Shown here: positions 44,589 to 53,893 of the stretch, piece after piece
How the letters are laid out: each line of letters starts with the position of its first letter
Position numbering within the stretch: the first letter of the stretch is position 1
DNA from: Lewinellaceae bacterium
GTDB lineage: Bacteria > Bacteroidota > Bacteroidia > Chitinophagales > Saprospiraceae
NCBI GenBank assembly: GCA_020636355.1
Contig: JACJYB010000008.1
Location: 150,001 to 214,000 of the forward strand
Reading direction: 5' to 3'
Length of the DNA: 64,000 nt
Notes under the pieces: model-generated
Told to the model about the DNA's origin: nothing
Database searches by the model: none
What the model saw: only the letters and a program-made list of their open reading frames with translations
Program-made: the position numbers and the translations under genes

Positions 44589-45683
44589 TTAAATATTATC
44601 TGCAAATTTCAGGTGGGTGACGATGTATTCCAGTTGTTGCATAAAATCCCGTTTTTGCTTCCCGGGTGCGTAAACAAAGGCATCGATGAGAATGAGCCGG
44701 TTGCGTTGCGGATCTTTGATCAGGTAAGCGAAAAACGGTCCACCCATGTAATCGTATTTCATCTCCCATATCCCGCGGGCTTCCAGGGTGTACGCTTTAT
44801 CAATATCCTTTTTATAGACGTACATCGGCAAGTCTACGTCATTGATGAGCATGTAGGACCCGGGCGTATTGGTGGTAATGTATTTACGTGTCACTTCATC
44901 ACATAGAGCTTTGATCCCTTCTTTACTCAACTGCGATTCATTGGTGTATTTGACCGTGTGAATGAGCAATGAACTGGTCAGATCCGACAGGTCCCGCCGA
45001 ACCCAGAGTGTGGTGGAATCTTCAATGGCCTTCTTATAGTCTGCTGGTATGTCCAGCTGGATTCCGAATTTCTCAGTGATCAGACCATTGATCACATTAT
45101 TATCTCCGGAAAGGTAGGTCTTGGCGCGGATTTGACTTTCGTCAAAAGAGTGGATGCGCTGGGCAATGCCATTAAAGCTGCCGGCAATGTTCTTGGCCAA
45201 TTCTTCTTTTCCGTTACCCAATACGTAAAAAATGATTTGTCCGCGAGCCCATTTATCCCGGCCTACTTTATTAGAAAATCCCGGATCGGTTTTAGCCCGG
45301 ATAAGAATTTCGTTTCCAAGATCTGCGACCACCTGCTTCGTGGCAGCCGATGCCGTATCACTCAAATCAGCCAGATAAACGTAGGTACGCAATTCACGCC
45401 GAACCGACTCGGTACTGACTTGTGCCGGGGTATAATAGCGAACATCGAACAGTGGCTCCGGTTGGGGCATCATCGGATAAGCCCCTTCGTAAAGGTACCT
45501 GAACGTATCGCCGATCATACCGTCCCAGAGATGCTGATCTGCAATGACGGTCAATTGATTGGTCGAGCCAATGGCGGTCGGAATGTTCTTCAGCTTTTCG
45601 GCCAGGTTGCCTCCACAGCTGCTCCAGATAAGTCCTGCTAAAAAGAGTATGTGCAGAAAATATTTATGCTTAAATGATGACAT
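44589..45683 (-). CDS. DUF4837-family lipoprotein
   Basis: About 364 residues from ATG 45683 (MSSFKHKYFLHILFLAGLIW, then SSC, a lipobox). Residues after the Cys match the DUF4837 pattern: GSTNQLTVIADQHLWDGMIGD, later VRYYTPAQV, LRTYVYLADLSD, RDKWARGQIIFYVLG and a C-terminal DQP-like LILIDAFVYAPGKQKRDFMQ. The family is found in Bacteroidota and its role is unknown. It lies about 46 bases after the MoxR gene on the same strand. Confidence 0.82.
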   Translation of the reverse strand: MSSFKHKYFLHILFLAGLIWSSCGGNLAEKLKNIPTAIGSTNQLTVIADQHLWDGMIGDTFRYLYEGAYPMMPQPEPLFDVRYYTPAQVSTESVRRELRTYVYLADLSDTASAATKQVVADLGNEILIRAKTDPGFSNKVGRDKWARGQIIFYVLGNGKEELAKNIAGSFNGIAQRIHSFDESQIRAKTYLSGDNNVINGLITEKFGIQLDIPADYKKAIEDSTTLWVRRDLSDLTSSLLIHTVKYTNESQLSKEGIKALCDEVTRKYITTNTPGSYMLINDVDLPMYVYKKDIDKAYTLEARGIWEMKYDYMGGPFFAYLIKDPQRNRLILIDAFVYAPGKQKRDFMQQLEYIVTHLKFADNI

Positions 45684-45729
45684 GCTGGTATTTATCAATA
45701 TAGATGCTTCCTGCCAAATGGATGGTGTG

Positions 45730-46698
45730 TCAGAACAGGTCCTGAATCAGCATTTCTTCGGTCACGCCCTCCGCTTCGGCTTTGTAATTCCGTACGATAC
45801 GGTGTCTTAATACGTATTTGGCAATAGCGCGTACATCATCCATATCCGGAGCATACTTGCCACGGATGGCTGCGTGACATTTGGCGCCAAGCACCAGATA
45901 TTGCGAAGCGCGGGGACCAGCACCCCAAGCCAGGTAATTATTGACTTTGTCACTGGCCATTTTGGTCTGCGGGCGGGTCCGGGTTGCCATCTTCACCGCA
46001 TATTCCAACACATTATCAGGCACCGGAATCTTGCGGATCAGATTTTGAAAAAATAAAATCTCTTCCGCGTCCATAATGCTCTTCAACGAATAATTCTGGA
46101 TGACAGTCGTTTCTTTTACGACCTGAATTTCCTCCTCATAGCTTGGATAATCCAGGGGAATATTAAACATGAAACGATCCAACTGGGCCTCCGGTAATGG
46201 ATAGGTTCCCTCCTGTTCGATTGGGTTCTGGGTAGCCAAAACGAAAAATGGTTTGGGAAGCAAATGCCGCTGACCACTGACCGTAACCACCCGTTCCTGC
46301 ATGGCTTCAAGCAGCGCTGCCTGAGTTTTTGGTGGCGTGCGGTTGATTTCGTCCGCCAATACGATGTTCGCAAACAATGGCCCTTTATTGAAGCGAAAAT
46401 GCCGTGATTCGTCCAGAATTTCAGATCCGGTAATGTCAGAAGGCATCAGGTCCGGCGTGAACTGGATTCGCTTGAACTCCAGATCGAGCGCATCGGCAAT
46501 GGTGTGTACGAGCAAGGTTTTAGCCAGGCCCGGAACACCAACCAGTAAGCTGTGACCATTACTGAATAACGAAATGATGACGGCCTGAACCACCTCATCC
46601 TGACCGATGATCACCTTACCTACTTCCGATTTAATCTCATGGTATTTACGGGCTAATGCATCCACCGCCTGCACATCCGATTGTATCTGCTCCGACAT
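45730..46698 (-). CDS. MoxR-family AAA+ ATPase
   Basis: A 322-residue AAA+ protein. Walker A is GVPGLAKTLLVH, Walker B is NIVLADEINRTPPKTQAALL, and sensor 1 is FVLATQNPIEQEGTYPLPEA, which is the MoxR signature, with sensor 2 in the C-terminal lid. MoxR proteins act as chaperones that insert metals or assemble complexes, usually with a VWA-domain partner. No VWA protein is found within this window, which is unusual; the next gene is a DUF4837 lipoprotein. Confidence 0.92.
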   Translation of the reverse strand: MSEQIQSDVQAVDALARKYHEIKSEVGKVIIGQDEVVQAVIISLFSNGHSLLVGVPGLAKTLLVHTIADALDLEFKRIQFTPDLMPSDITGSEILDESRHFRFNKGPLFANIVLADEINRTPPKTQAALLEAMQERVVTVSGQRHLLPKPFFVLATQNPIEQEGTYPLPEAQLDRFMFNIPLDYPSYEEEIQVVKETTVIQNYSLKSIMDAEEILFFQNLIRKIPVPDNVLEYAVKMATRTRPQTKMASDKVNNYLAWGAGPRASQYLVLGAKCHAAIRGKYAPDMDDVRAIAKYVLRHRIVRNYKAEAEGVTEEMLIQDLF

Positions 46699-46800
46699 AT
46701 ATTTGGATTTGAAAAAGTAAAAATAGAAAATATACCCTGTTTGGGATGAAATTCCCAGCTAGTGAAACGACGGAAGGTACCCTTATGTTTTCGTCAGCAT

Positions 46801-47544
46801 TCATTCATTTACCGAAATACACGTCCACTGAAACGAATCAACCGCCGCAAACGCCTGCCGGTAAGAATAATGCCACCATTCTGTGCGTATGCCAGCAAAT
46901 CCTGCCTGATGCATCCACTGGTCCAGCATTTGCCGCCGCATCCGAACTTCTTCTGCTAATCCTTTAAAATCCCGGTGTGCTTCCTGCCCAAAATGATCGA
47001 AGTCAGATCCCAGATCCAGCATATGTCCGGCAGAATCAGTCAATCCCAGATCGACGGCCAAACCACGGCTATGCATCGAGCCTTTGGATGGCGGTGTTAC
47101 GTAAGATGCATTTGGAAAGGTCTCCCACAGCAATTGTTGAGCCTGAGCCGGCCGATAACAGTCCCATAGGATCAATCCCATACCAAGTGTCGTCAGGGTG
47201 TCCTCCAATGCCAGCAAAGCTTCTCCTGCCACCTTCTTTAAGAAACAACGGCCACAAGGATAAATGGTGTTTCCGGTAAAATTCCGGTTTTCGGCATATC
47301 GCAAATCCAGATGAAAAGGTGCGCGGTCCGGGATCTCAACCCACCGCGACGTGTCGTAATCGTAACCCAGCGCGATAGAATTCTCCGGCTCTTGCAGGCC
47401 AACCCGTTGCATCGTGTCGGCAGATGGCATGACAATTTCTGGAGTCCGGCCTTTACCCGGACCGCAGGTAGTAGTGAGCAGGCAACCAATCAACCAAAGC
47501 AATACACCTACCCGAAACGGATGATGCGCGTCATGAATTGTCAA
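46801..47544 (-). CDS. M15 D-alanyl-D-alanine dipeptidase, VanX/DdpX-like
   Basis: A 247-residue exported zinc peptidase that cleaves D-Ala-D-Ala. The start is a TTG whose codon overlaps the ligA TGA; no ATG fits. A signal region ends with a lipobox-like LLTTTC. The zinc site is GSMHSRGLAVDLGL (His and Asp) and TEWWHYSY (catalytic Glu and His), with HLDLRYAENRNFTG and LILWDCYRPAQAQ as further VanX-type motifs. The role is probably peptidoglycan turnover rather than vancomycin resistance, since no VanH or VanA ligase is here. Confidence 0.88.
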   Translation of the reverse strand: MTIHDAHHPFRVGVLLWLIGCLLTTTCGPGKGRTPEIVMPSADTMQRVGLQEPENSIALGYDYDTSRWVEIPDRAPFHLDLRYAENRNFTGNTIYPCGRCFLKKVAGEALLALEDTLTTLGMGLILWDCYRPAQAQQLLWETFPNASYVTPPSKGSMHSRGLAVDLGLTDSAGHMLDLGSDFDHFGQEAHRDFKGLAEEVRMRRQMLDQWMHQAGFAGIRTEWWHYSYRQAFAAVDSFQWTCISVNE

Positions 47545-49676
47545 GGCTTTTCTTTTCCAATTTGCTGCAAAAACTCCAGCTCCGTCCAGATGGTTACGGT
47601 ACCGAGCGCTTGTGCTTTGGTCAATTTTGACCCGGCATTTTCTCCCACGACCAAGACATCCAAATTGCCGCTTACCGCACTGATGTTCTTTGCTCCCGCG
47701 GAGGCAGCCATTGCCTGGGCCTCATTGCGGGTCATGTGCTCCAGCGACCCGGTGAACAGGATGGTTTTACCTGCCAGCGGTGCATCAACCGCAACGGCTT
47801 TGGCACGATCCTGATCCGTCTGCTTAAAGTTAACCCCCAAAGCCTCCATTTCCTCCAGCATGCGGATGTTGTCCGGTTGCTTAAAAAAAGCGATGATGTT
47901 TTGCGAGACCACCGGGCCTACATCTTTAATAGCAACAAACCGATCAAGATCCCAATCTTTAAGCTCCAACACATGATCGACTTCCGCGGCAATCAATTCC
48001 GAAACTCTCTTACCCAGATGATGAATACTGAGGCTATGCAGCAAGCGTTTAATGGGGTTGTTTTTTGCTTTTTCCACCGCTTCGCGAAGGTTTTCGGCCG
48101 ACTTTTTACCGAACCCTTCCAGCGCTGCGATTTTGCCGTAATCCAGCCGGTATATATCGGCCAGATTGTGGAGCCATCCCAGGGCATAGAAACGTTCTAC
48201 ATTGGCGCGCCCAAAGCCCTCGATATCCATCGCATCTTTGGAAACATGATGGATCATCCGCTGCAATACCTGGGCTTCACATTGATAATTGACACAGCGC
48301 CAGGCGGCTTCCTCCGGCTCACGGAAAAGCGGGTGCTGGCATACCGGACAATTTTTAGGGAATTCGATCACCTGCTCGGAGCCGGTTCGCAATTCTTCCA
48401 GCGGTTTGACAATGTAAGGAATCACGTCTCCTGCCCGTTCGACCAACACTTTGTCACCTAGACGAATGTCTCTGGAGCGGATAAAGTCTTCGTTGTGCAG
48501 CGATACGGAAGATACGGTGACACCAGCAAGCTGGACCGGCTCAATCTTGGCTACCGGGGTAATCGACCCGATTTTACCCACCTGGAATTCAACGTGCAAT
48601 AACGTGCTGGTCGCTTGTTTGGCCTTAAATTTAAAGGCAATAGCCCAGCGGGGATGATGGCTGGTATAACCCGCACGCTCCTGCATTTCCAGACTATTGA
48701 CCTTGATGACCATGCCATCAATCTCATAGGGGTAGGATTCCCGCTTTGCCTCCCACTCGCTGCAATACCGGATAACCTCCTCAATGTTTTGACAAACGCG
48801 GGTGACATCCGATGGGACACGAAATCCCAGGGAGCCTAAAAAGTCCATATTCGCTGCATGGGAGCCATGGTCATCGGTGACGATGCGTCCGGTGGGGTCC
48901 TCGGCAAAGCCAAGTTGGTAAATAAATGCGTCGATGGATCGCGCGGCGGTCTCCCGTGGATCTTTTGTTCGCAGTCCTCCAGTGGCAGTATTGCGCGGAT
49001 TGGCAAATAGAGGCAAGCCTTCGGCTTCCCGTTCAGCATTAATTTTCCTGAATTTTTCTTTGGCGATCAAGGCCTCTCCCCGCAGCTCCGCCCGGTAGAT
49101 CCCGCTTTTGCCAAAATCAGCCTTGAGCGGGATAGAACGTATGGTCTTGATGTTATTGGTGATCTCTTCACCCTCAACGCCATTACCTCGCGTGGCTGCC
49201 CGCACTAACAAATCATTTTCGTATACGACGGCGATGCTTCCACCGTCAAATTTGGGTTCTACCGAATATACCACCTCGGCGTCCGCGGACAGGAAGTTCA
49301 GCTTTTTCACCTGTTCGTCGAAACTGCGCAGGTCTTCGGCGTTGTACGAGTTATCCAGTGAAAGCATCGGACGCAGATGAACCACCGTGCGAAAAAGATC
49401 GGTTAAGTCGCTGGATACGCGCTGTGTGGGCGAATCCGGCTGCTTCCATTGTGGATGTGCGGCTTCCAGCGATTCCAGTTGTTTGTATAATTGGTCGTAC
49501 TCGTAGTCGCTGATAACCGGGTCATTCTGCACATAATACCGCCATTCATGGTAGCGTAGGACATCACCCACCAGGATCAGATGATCCGCCGATGGTGTAA
49601 CCGGCTTTGCCAACCACTGTTTGGACAGATCGAAATACTGGCGTTGAATCTCAGGGGTATACGGCTGATTCGTCAT
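47541..49676 (-). CDS. ligA: NAD-dependent DNA ligase
   Basis: A 711-residue enzyme that seals nicks in DNA using NAD+. The adenylation lysine is in VEPKFDGGSIAVVYE (about residue 138; the family usually has KxDG). Other motifs are TRGNGVEGEEITNNIKTIRS, the OB-fold region HHPRWAIAFKF and the four-Cys zinc finger (CPVC and CVNYQC, about residue 442). Helix-hairpin-helix segments follow, then a BRCT domain at about 640-711 (GKTILFTGSLEHMTRNEAQ). The stop overlaps the next start. All domains are present. Confidence 0.96.
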   Translation of the reverse strand: MTNQPYTPEIQRQYFDLSKQWLAKPVTPSADHLILVGDVLRYHEWRYYVQNDPVISDYEYDQLYKQLESLEAAHPQWKQPDSPTQRVSSDLTDLFRTVVHLRPMLSLDNSYNAEDLRSFDEQVKKLNFLSADAEVVYSVEPKFDGGSIAVVYENDLLVRAATRGNGVEGEEITNNIKTIRSIPLKADFGKSGIYRAELRGEALIAKEKFRKINAEREAEGLPLFANPRNTATGGLRTKDPRETAARSIDAFIYQLGFAEDPTGRIVTDDHGSHAANMDFLGSLGFRVPSDVTRVCQNIEEVIRYCSEWEAKRESYPYEIDGMVIKVNSLEMQERAGYTSHHPRWAIAFKFKAKQATSTLLHVEFQVGKIGSITPVAKIEPVQLAGVTVSSVSLHNEDFIRSRDIRLGDKVLVERAGDVIPYIVKPLEELRTGSEQVIEFPKNCPVCQHPLFREPEEAAWRCVNYQCEAQVLQRMIHHVSKDAMDIEGFGRANVERFYALGWLHNLADIYRLDYGKIAALEGFGKKSAENLREAVEKAKNNPIKRLLHSLSIHHLGKRVSELIAAEVDHVLELKDWDLDRFVAIKDVGPVVSQNIIAFFKQPDNIRMLEEMEALGVNFKQTDQDRAKAVAVDAPLAGKTILFTGSLEHMTRNEAQAMAASAGAKNISAVSGNLDVLVVGENAGSKLTKAQALGTVTIWTELEFLQQIGKEKP

Positions 49677-49679
49677 GCG

Positions 49680-50495
49680 TTAGAGTTTGAGGATCTTATG
49701 AACGGTTACCGGAGCATTATCGACCATCAACTGCATCCAATATACTCCGGATGGTAAACTTCCAAGATCGATGGGATTCTGCCATTTACCTTGCTGCATC
49801 GTCCTTCCGGCTGGGTCGAAAATGAAATAGGTACCATTTATCTGGCTCGAAGCGTATATAAATTGTTGGACCGGGTTGGGATAGAACGTCAGCGCAGGTA
49901 CGGAGGCTGGATGGATGGATGAAGTCACTTCTTCGGCAATCCCGAGATGGGTGGCTGATGCTCCGTCACCGGAATCGTTACCACTGAGATTGGCTCCCAC
50001 CCCTGCGGAGTAAAATGTCACTGCTCCGGTCCCTGCCGGAGGCGCTACCCAATCCGTTACAAAAATGTTGCTGGCGCTTAATCCTTTGTGTTCGGCATAA
50101 TTGTGTTTGGTGCGGCTGGAGGAAGCGATGCGCACATTTTCAGCCGGGCGGACCCAGGTGCCGGCATCTGCCAGCGAGGTATCGATAATACTGACCAGCT
50201 GAAATCCGTAGGCTACCGGCACGCCCAGTTTTCGTTCAATCTCCACGGTGACCCGATAAGTGCTATCCGGAAGATAGGTTGTTCTAACGTTGCCAAAGGT
50301 GTCCGTCAAGGAGATGGAAAGCGTGACTTGCAGGGCACTGCTGTTGTGGCAAGTCTGACAGGTGGCCGTCTCTCCGGGCGCTCCGGTGTTGCCGGAATTG
50401 GCATCAAAGGCCCGTCCCTGGGAATTTCCTAAATATAGGACTACCAATAAGATCAGAAATACTGTCCACTGCCAGCGTTTGGGTTTAAAACTCAT
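49680..50495 (-). CDS. choice-of-anchor V (reelin-like) protein with CxxCH motif and T9SS tail
   Basis: A 271-residue exported protein. After a signal anchor (WTVFLILLVVLYLGNSQ), GAPGETATCQTCHNSS holds a CxxCH haem c-type motif at about residue 47, followed by a beta-sandwich region (YRVTVEIERKLGVPVAYGFQ and HKGLSASNIFVTDW) typical of choice-of-anchor V proteins. The C-terminus from about residue 200 (ALTFYPNPVQQFIY to TVHKILKL) is a T9SS sorting domain, so surface attachment is expected. It may carry a haem or simply use the motif structurally. It overlaps the acyltransferase gene by 4 bases and precedes ligA by 3. Confidence 0.83.
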   Translation of the reverse strand: MSFKPKRWQWTVFLILLVVLYLGNSQGRAFDANSGNTGAPGETATCQTCHNSSALQVTLSISLTDTFGNVRTTYLPDSTYRVTVEIERKLGVPVAYGFQLVSIIDTSLADAGTWVRPAENVRIASSSRTKHNYAEHKGLSASNIFVTDWVAPPAGTGAVTFYSAGVGANLSGNDSGDGASATHLGIAEEVTSSIHPASVPALTFYPNPVQQFIYASSQINGTYFIFDPAGRTMQQGKWQNPIDLGSLPSGVYWMQLMVDNAPVTVHKILKL

Positions 50496-51037
50496 AGGAT
50501 GCTCTTTTCGGGTACAAAACCCTGAATTCCTTTAAAATGTTGGAATAAGGTGGCTAAATCTTTTTCTGCATCATCGCCTGGCCAGAATGGCTCGGAAAAA
50601 TGCATTTCCCTGCGGATAGCATCAATTTGCACCATGACGATTGGCACTCCTGCTCCCCGGGCAATATAATAGAATCCCGTCTTAAATTTATCAACGCGGT
50701 GGCGGGTTCCTTCCGGCGCAACAGCCAATGCGAACTTTTCATTCTTATTAAACAGGTCAATGATCACCTGTACCAGATTATGGTGCTGACTGCGATCGAC
50801 CGGATGCCCGCCCAGACGGTAAAAGATAAATCCAAAGGGTGGCCTGAACAAACTGTCTTTCCCAATAAAATTGGAATGGATACCACGTTCCGAACGAACC
50901 AAAATCCCCAGTATAAAATCCTTCCAGGATGTATGCGGAGCAACGGCATAAATGACTTTATTCAACCCGGTGGTATCGTACCCGGATGACTTCCAGCCCC
51001 ACCATTTTAAAAGCACCCGGCTTAACTTCTGAAACAT
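50492..51037 (-). CDS. PlsC-like acyltransferase
   Basis: A 181-residue lysophospholipid acyltransferase-type protein. Motif I is APHTSWKDF (HX4D, about residue 34), motif II contains FIFYRLGGHPVDRS and motif III is VAPEGTRHRVDKFKTGFYYI. It would transfer an acyl group to a lysolipid at the inner membrane. It is shorter than classical PlsC (about 240 residues) and lacks a clear N-terminal membrane helix. It is the first gene of the run with the CxxCH protein and ligA. Confidence 0.87.
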   Translation of the reverse strand: MFQKLSRVLLKWWGWKSSGYDTTGLNKVIYAVAPHTSWKDFILGILVRSERGIHSNFIGKDSLFRPPFGFIFYRLGGHPVDRSQHHNLVQVIIDLFNKNEKFALAVAPEGTRHRVDKFKTGFYYIARGAGVPIVMVQIDAIRREMHFSEPFWPGDDAEKDLATLFQHFKGIQGFVPEKSIL

Positions 51038-51298
51038 GATCTTGTTCGTGCTTTAAAGTTTGGCTAATTTAACCCAAATCGTTCAATCCAATTTGCAGTG
51101 AAACGGATTTATGCTTCCTGCCGGTGGAAGTATCCTAACAGGAGGCGGCAGTTGTTTCATTGGTCAGGTTCCGTCAATAACATCTAGTAAACAAATGCAC
51201 AACTTTATTTCGGTTTGTCTGTATAGTACTATTGAATTTTTAGCAAACATCAGCTACCGCTGAATCCAATAAAATTTATCCAACAAAAAAATGATGGT

Positions 51299-52246
51299 AT
51301 GTCGATCAGGATGAAAAGATCCTTTCTAACGCGGTCTGAGGGCCGGGATGACTTTGGTTTCAGCACCAAAGTAACCGGAGACCAACACCGCCTGATCAAT
51401 AAAGACGGTTCATTTAATATCAAGCGAAAGGGTAAAAAGACCGGAGATGTTTACCATTGGCTGGTCCATATGAAATGGGGCCGGTTTCTCATCCTGGCAT
51501 TTTCCATGTTTGTATTCATCAACCTGATTCTGGCTTTTGCTTTTCTCTGGATCGGCATCGAAGAGATTCAAGGCACCCAGCCAGGCACCTTTGTTGATAA
51601 TTTACGGCAGGCATTCTTTTTCAGCATACAGACGTTTACCACTGTGGGTTATGGGGTACTGAGTCCCGGTGGAATCGGTGCCAATTGGTTGGCTGCTTTG
51701 TCGGGATTCCTTGGCTTGTTCAGCTTTTCCATTTTCACAGGTCTTTCGTTTGTCCGGTTTTCAAGACCCCAGGCCCGGATCCGCTTCAGCAGAAACATGC
51801 TGATTAATAACCAGGAAGAGGTGCCCCGATTATTATTCCGGATGGTCAATTTGCGGCGCAATAAACTATTTAATGTGGAAGCAAATATGATTATTTCGTG
51901 GATAACCCGGGAGCCGGGAGAACAACCTATCAGACGTTTTGCCGCCCTCACTCTGGCCCGGGATCGGGTTATCATGTTCCCGGCCAACTGGACACTGGTG
52001 CATTACATCGATGAGAACAGTCCGCTATTTGGTAAAACCAAAGAAGAATTGATCGCCAACCATGCAGAAATAATGATCACCGTGCGGGCTTTTGATGAAA
52101 CCTATGCTCAGGAAGTTCATTCCAACTATTCCTACACCGCCGATGAACTGATCTGGGATGCGCAATTCGAATTGATGTATGAGGCAACGACCACAGGCAC
52201 TTTTTTAGACCTTGACCGGATTGACGCCTATACTTACCAGGCGTAG
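51299..52246 (+). CDS. inward-rectifier-type potassium channel (KirBac-like)
   Basis: A 315-residue channel. The N-terminal cytoplasmic part (LINKDGSFNIKRKG) is typical of Kir channels. The first membrane helix is FLILAFSMFVFINLILAFAF, the pore loop has FSIQTFTTVGYGVLSPGG (TVGYG selectivity filter, about residue 114) and the second helix is LSGFLGLFSFSIFTGLSFV. A C-terminal immunoglobulin-like domain follows from about residue 160 to the end. It should conduct K+ across the inner membrane. It is a single gene upstream of an ECF sigma operon. Confidence 0.92.
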   Translation: MSIRMKRSFLTRSEGRDDFGFSTKVTGDQHRLINKDGSFNIKRKGKKTGDVYHWLVHMKWGRFLILAFSMFVFINLILAFAFLWIGIEEIQGTQPGTFVDNLRQAFFFSIQTFTTVGYGVLSPGGIGANWLAALSGFLGLFSFSIFTGLSFVRFSRPQARIRFSRNMLINNQEEVPRLLFRMVNLRRNKLFNVEANMIISWITREPGEQPIRRFAALTLARDRVIMFPANWTLVHYIDENSPLFGKTKEELIANHAEIMITVRAFDETYAQEVHSNYSYTADELIWDAQFELMYEATTTGTFLDLDRIDAYTYQA

Positions 52247-52315
52247 AATAAAAAAATTTGACGTGTCATTAAACCTTTCATCAAGTCCCGGGTCTAACCA
52301 CAAAATAAGGATCAG

Positions 52316-52861
52316 TTGACGACCCTGAGTGACGACCAAATTATTACTATGATCTGCCATGAAGGGCAAATCGAACGCGGATTTCGGGGTCTGGTCCAGA
52401 AATATCAGGAGCGAATCTATTACCAGGTACGAAGGATAGTTCCTGATCACGACGATGCAAATGATGTGACACAGAATACGTTTATGAAAGTTTACCGTGC
52501 CATCCATCAATTTGAAGGAAAGAGTTCATTGTATACATGGATGTACCGGATAGCTACCAATGAAGCATTGACCTTTCAAAAACGTAAACAGCCGACGCTG
52601 GACGTAGATACGGCCGTGGGCGTGGCTCATATGGCGTCACACGGGACTTATTACGATGGCGAATCCATCGACAGGCAGTTGAAAGCTGCCATTGACACGT
52701 TGCCGGAGAAGCAAAAAATGGTTTTCTGCATGCGCTATTACGATGAGATGCCTTACCAGGAAATGGCTAACGCACTGGGCACCTCGGAAGGGGCCCTGAA
52801 AGCTTCGTATCATCATGCCGTGAAGAAAATCGAGTCCTTCATCAAACAAGCGAGTTTGTAG
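52316..52861 (+). CDS. ECF-type RNA polymerase sigma factor
   Basis: A 181-residue sigma-70-family factor. Region 2 reads FRGLVQKYQERIYYQVRRIV, then DHDDANDVTQNTFMKVYRAI with the -10 recognition helix SSLYTWMYRIATNEAL. Region 4 is LPEKQKMVFCMRYYDEMPYQ followed by EMANALGTSEGALKASYHHA. The start is a TTG with a purine-rich AAGGATC five bases before it; an ATG 33 bases on would cut into region 2. It directly precedes a putative anti-sigma protein. Confidence 0.92.
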   Translation: MTTLSDDQIITMICHEGQIERGFRGLVQKYQERIYYQVRRIVPDHDDANDVTQNTFMKVYRAIHQFEGKSSLYTWMYRIATNEALTFQKRKQPTLDVDTAVGVAHMASHGTYYDGESIDRQLKAAIDTLPEKQKMVFCMRYYDEMPYQEMANALGTSEGALKASYHHAVKKIESFIKQASL

Positions 52862-52863
52862 CC

Positions 52864-53346
52864 ATGACAAAACATAAATCCGATATCATTAACGAACTGG
52901 AGCAGATAAGCCCTTTACTTGCCGGTCTGAAAAAGAACCAGACTGGACAGGACCATGAGGTGCCCGCCGGTTATTTCCTGAATCTGGAACAGGATATCCT
53001 GCAGCGCGTGGCGTCAGCTCGTAAACCAAATCAACCAACACGTATCCTTCACCTTGTTCGTAGCAGATGGGTGCAAATCGCCGCCGCAGTCATTCTGGTG
53101 ACCGGCGCAGCCTGGTGGTCTTTGCGCCCATCCAATACTCCGGTTAATCCGATGGCTGCGGAAGTTCCGCCGCAGGATATCATCCTGAATTATCTGGAGC
53201 AGGAAATCGGAACACTGGATGAAGAAGATTTTGCCCAGGTATTGGACAATGAAGACCTGCAGGATTTGAATGCGCCGGATATTCCGGTCGACGACATCCG
53301 GAATTACCTGGAAAATGAGGCAATAAATATTGAAGATATTCTCTAA
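52864..53346 (+). CDS. putative membrane anti-sigma factor
   Basis: A 160-residue protein starting two bases after the sigma-factor stop. A cytoplasmic N-terminal part is followed by one membrane helix (WVQIAAAVILVTGAAWWSL, about residues 60-78) and an acidic periplasmic tail (LDEEDFAQVLDNEDLQDLNA). There is no ZAS zinc motif, so the anti-sigma role rests on gene order and topology only. Confidence 0.6.
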   Translation: MTKHKSDIINELEQISPLLAGLKKNQTGQDHEVPAGYFLNLEQDILQRVASARKPNQPTRILHLVRSRWVQIAAAVILVTGAAWWSLRPSNTPVNPMAAEVPPQDIILNYLEQEIGTLDEEDFAQVLDNEDLQDLNAPDIPVDDIRNYLENEAINIEDIL

Positions 53347-53359
53347 AACTACTTCTGAT

Positions 53360-53782
53360 ATGAAACAATTAAGATGGATCATTTTGGGTTCCATGATGCT
53401 GATGACTACAATACTGGCAGCACAAAAAAATGCACCCGGAGACCGCATTGACGCCTACCGCATTGCATTTTTTACAGAAAAATTGCAGCTGACTCCCGAG
53501 GAGTCCCAGGTCTTCTGGCCGATCTACAACAAATACCGGGATGCCACCCGCCAATTGCGCATGCCTGTCCGGAAACAGGACCTGGCGCTTATATCGGATA
53601 CCGAGGCCGAAGAGATGATCGAAGAGTGGTTTGATAACGATGCAAAAGAGTTGGAACTTAAACGCAAACTCTATGCGGACCTGAAAAAAAGCATCTCACC
53701 GCGCAAAGCAGCCATGGTGTTTGTCGTCGAGAGGGATTTCAATGCCAAACTCTTGCAGGCGGTGAGGAACCGCAACGATTGA
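53360..53782 (+). CDS. Spy/CpxP-like periplasmic protein
   Basis: About 140 residues from ATG 53360, which opens a signal peptide (MKQLRWIILGSMMLMTTILA, then AQ). The mature part is helical and charged, with FTEKLQLTPEESQVFWPIYN and LELKRKLYADLKKSISPRKA. The pattern of LTPEE near the start and a long helix is common to Spy/CpxP-type chaperones and sensors. It is the third gene of the ECF sigma operon (its start overlaps the frame of the previous gene's end region) and may report envelope stress. A terminator follows. Confidence 0.72.
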   Translation: MKQLRWIILGSMMLMTTILAAQKNAPGDRIDAYRIAFFTEKLQLTPEESQVFWPIYNKYRDATRQLRMPVRKQDLALISDTEAEEMIEEWFDNDAKELELKRKLYADLKKSISPRKAAMVFVVERDFNAKLLQAVRNRND

Positions 53783-53815
53783 ATGTAAAATTTGTCCTAT
53801 TGAAGGTTTAGTTGA

Positions 53816-53845
53816 AAGGCCGCCCCCTAAGGGTCGGCCTTTTTT
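53816..53845 (+). terminator. Rho-independent terminator of the ECF sigma operon
   Basis: AAGGCCG/CGGCCTT forms a 7-bp stem that can be extended by CCC/GGG pairs, followed by a T run. Confidence 0.85.
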
Positions 53846-53893
53846 ATTTGATTTAGGACCCAAATCGATCCGTGCAGTACCTTTGCCGCCAGT

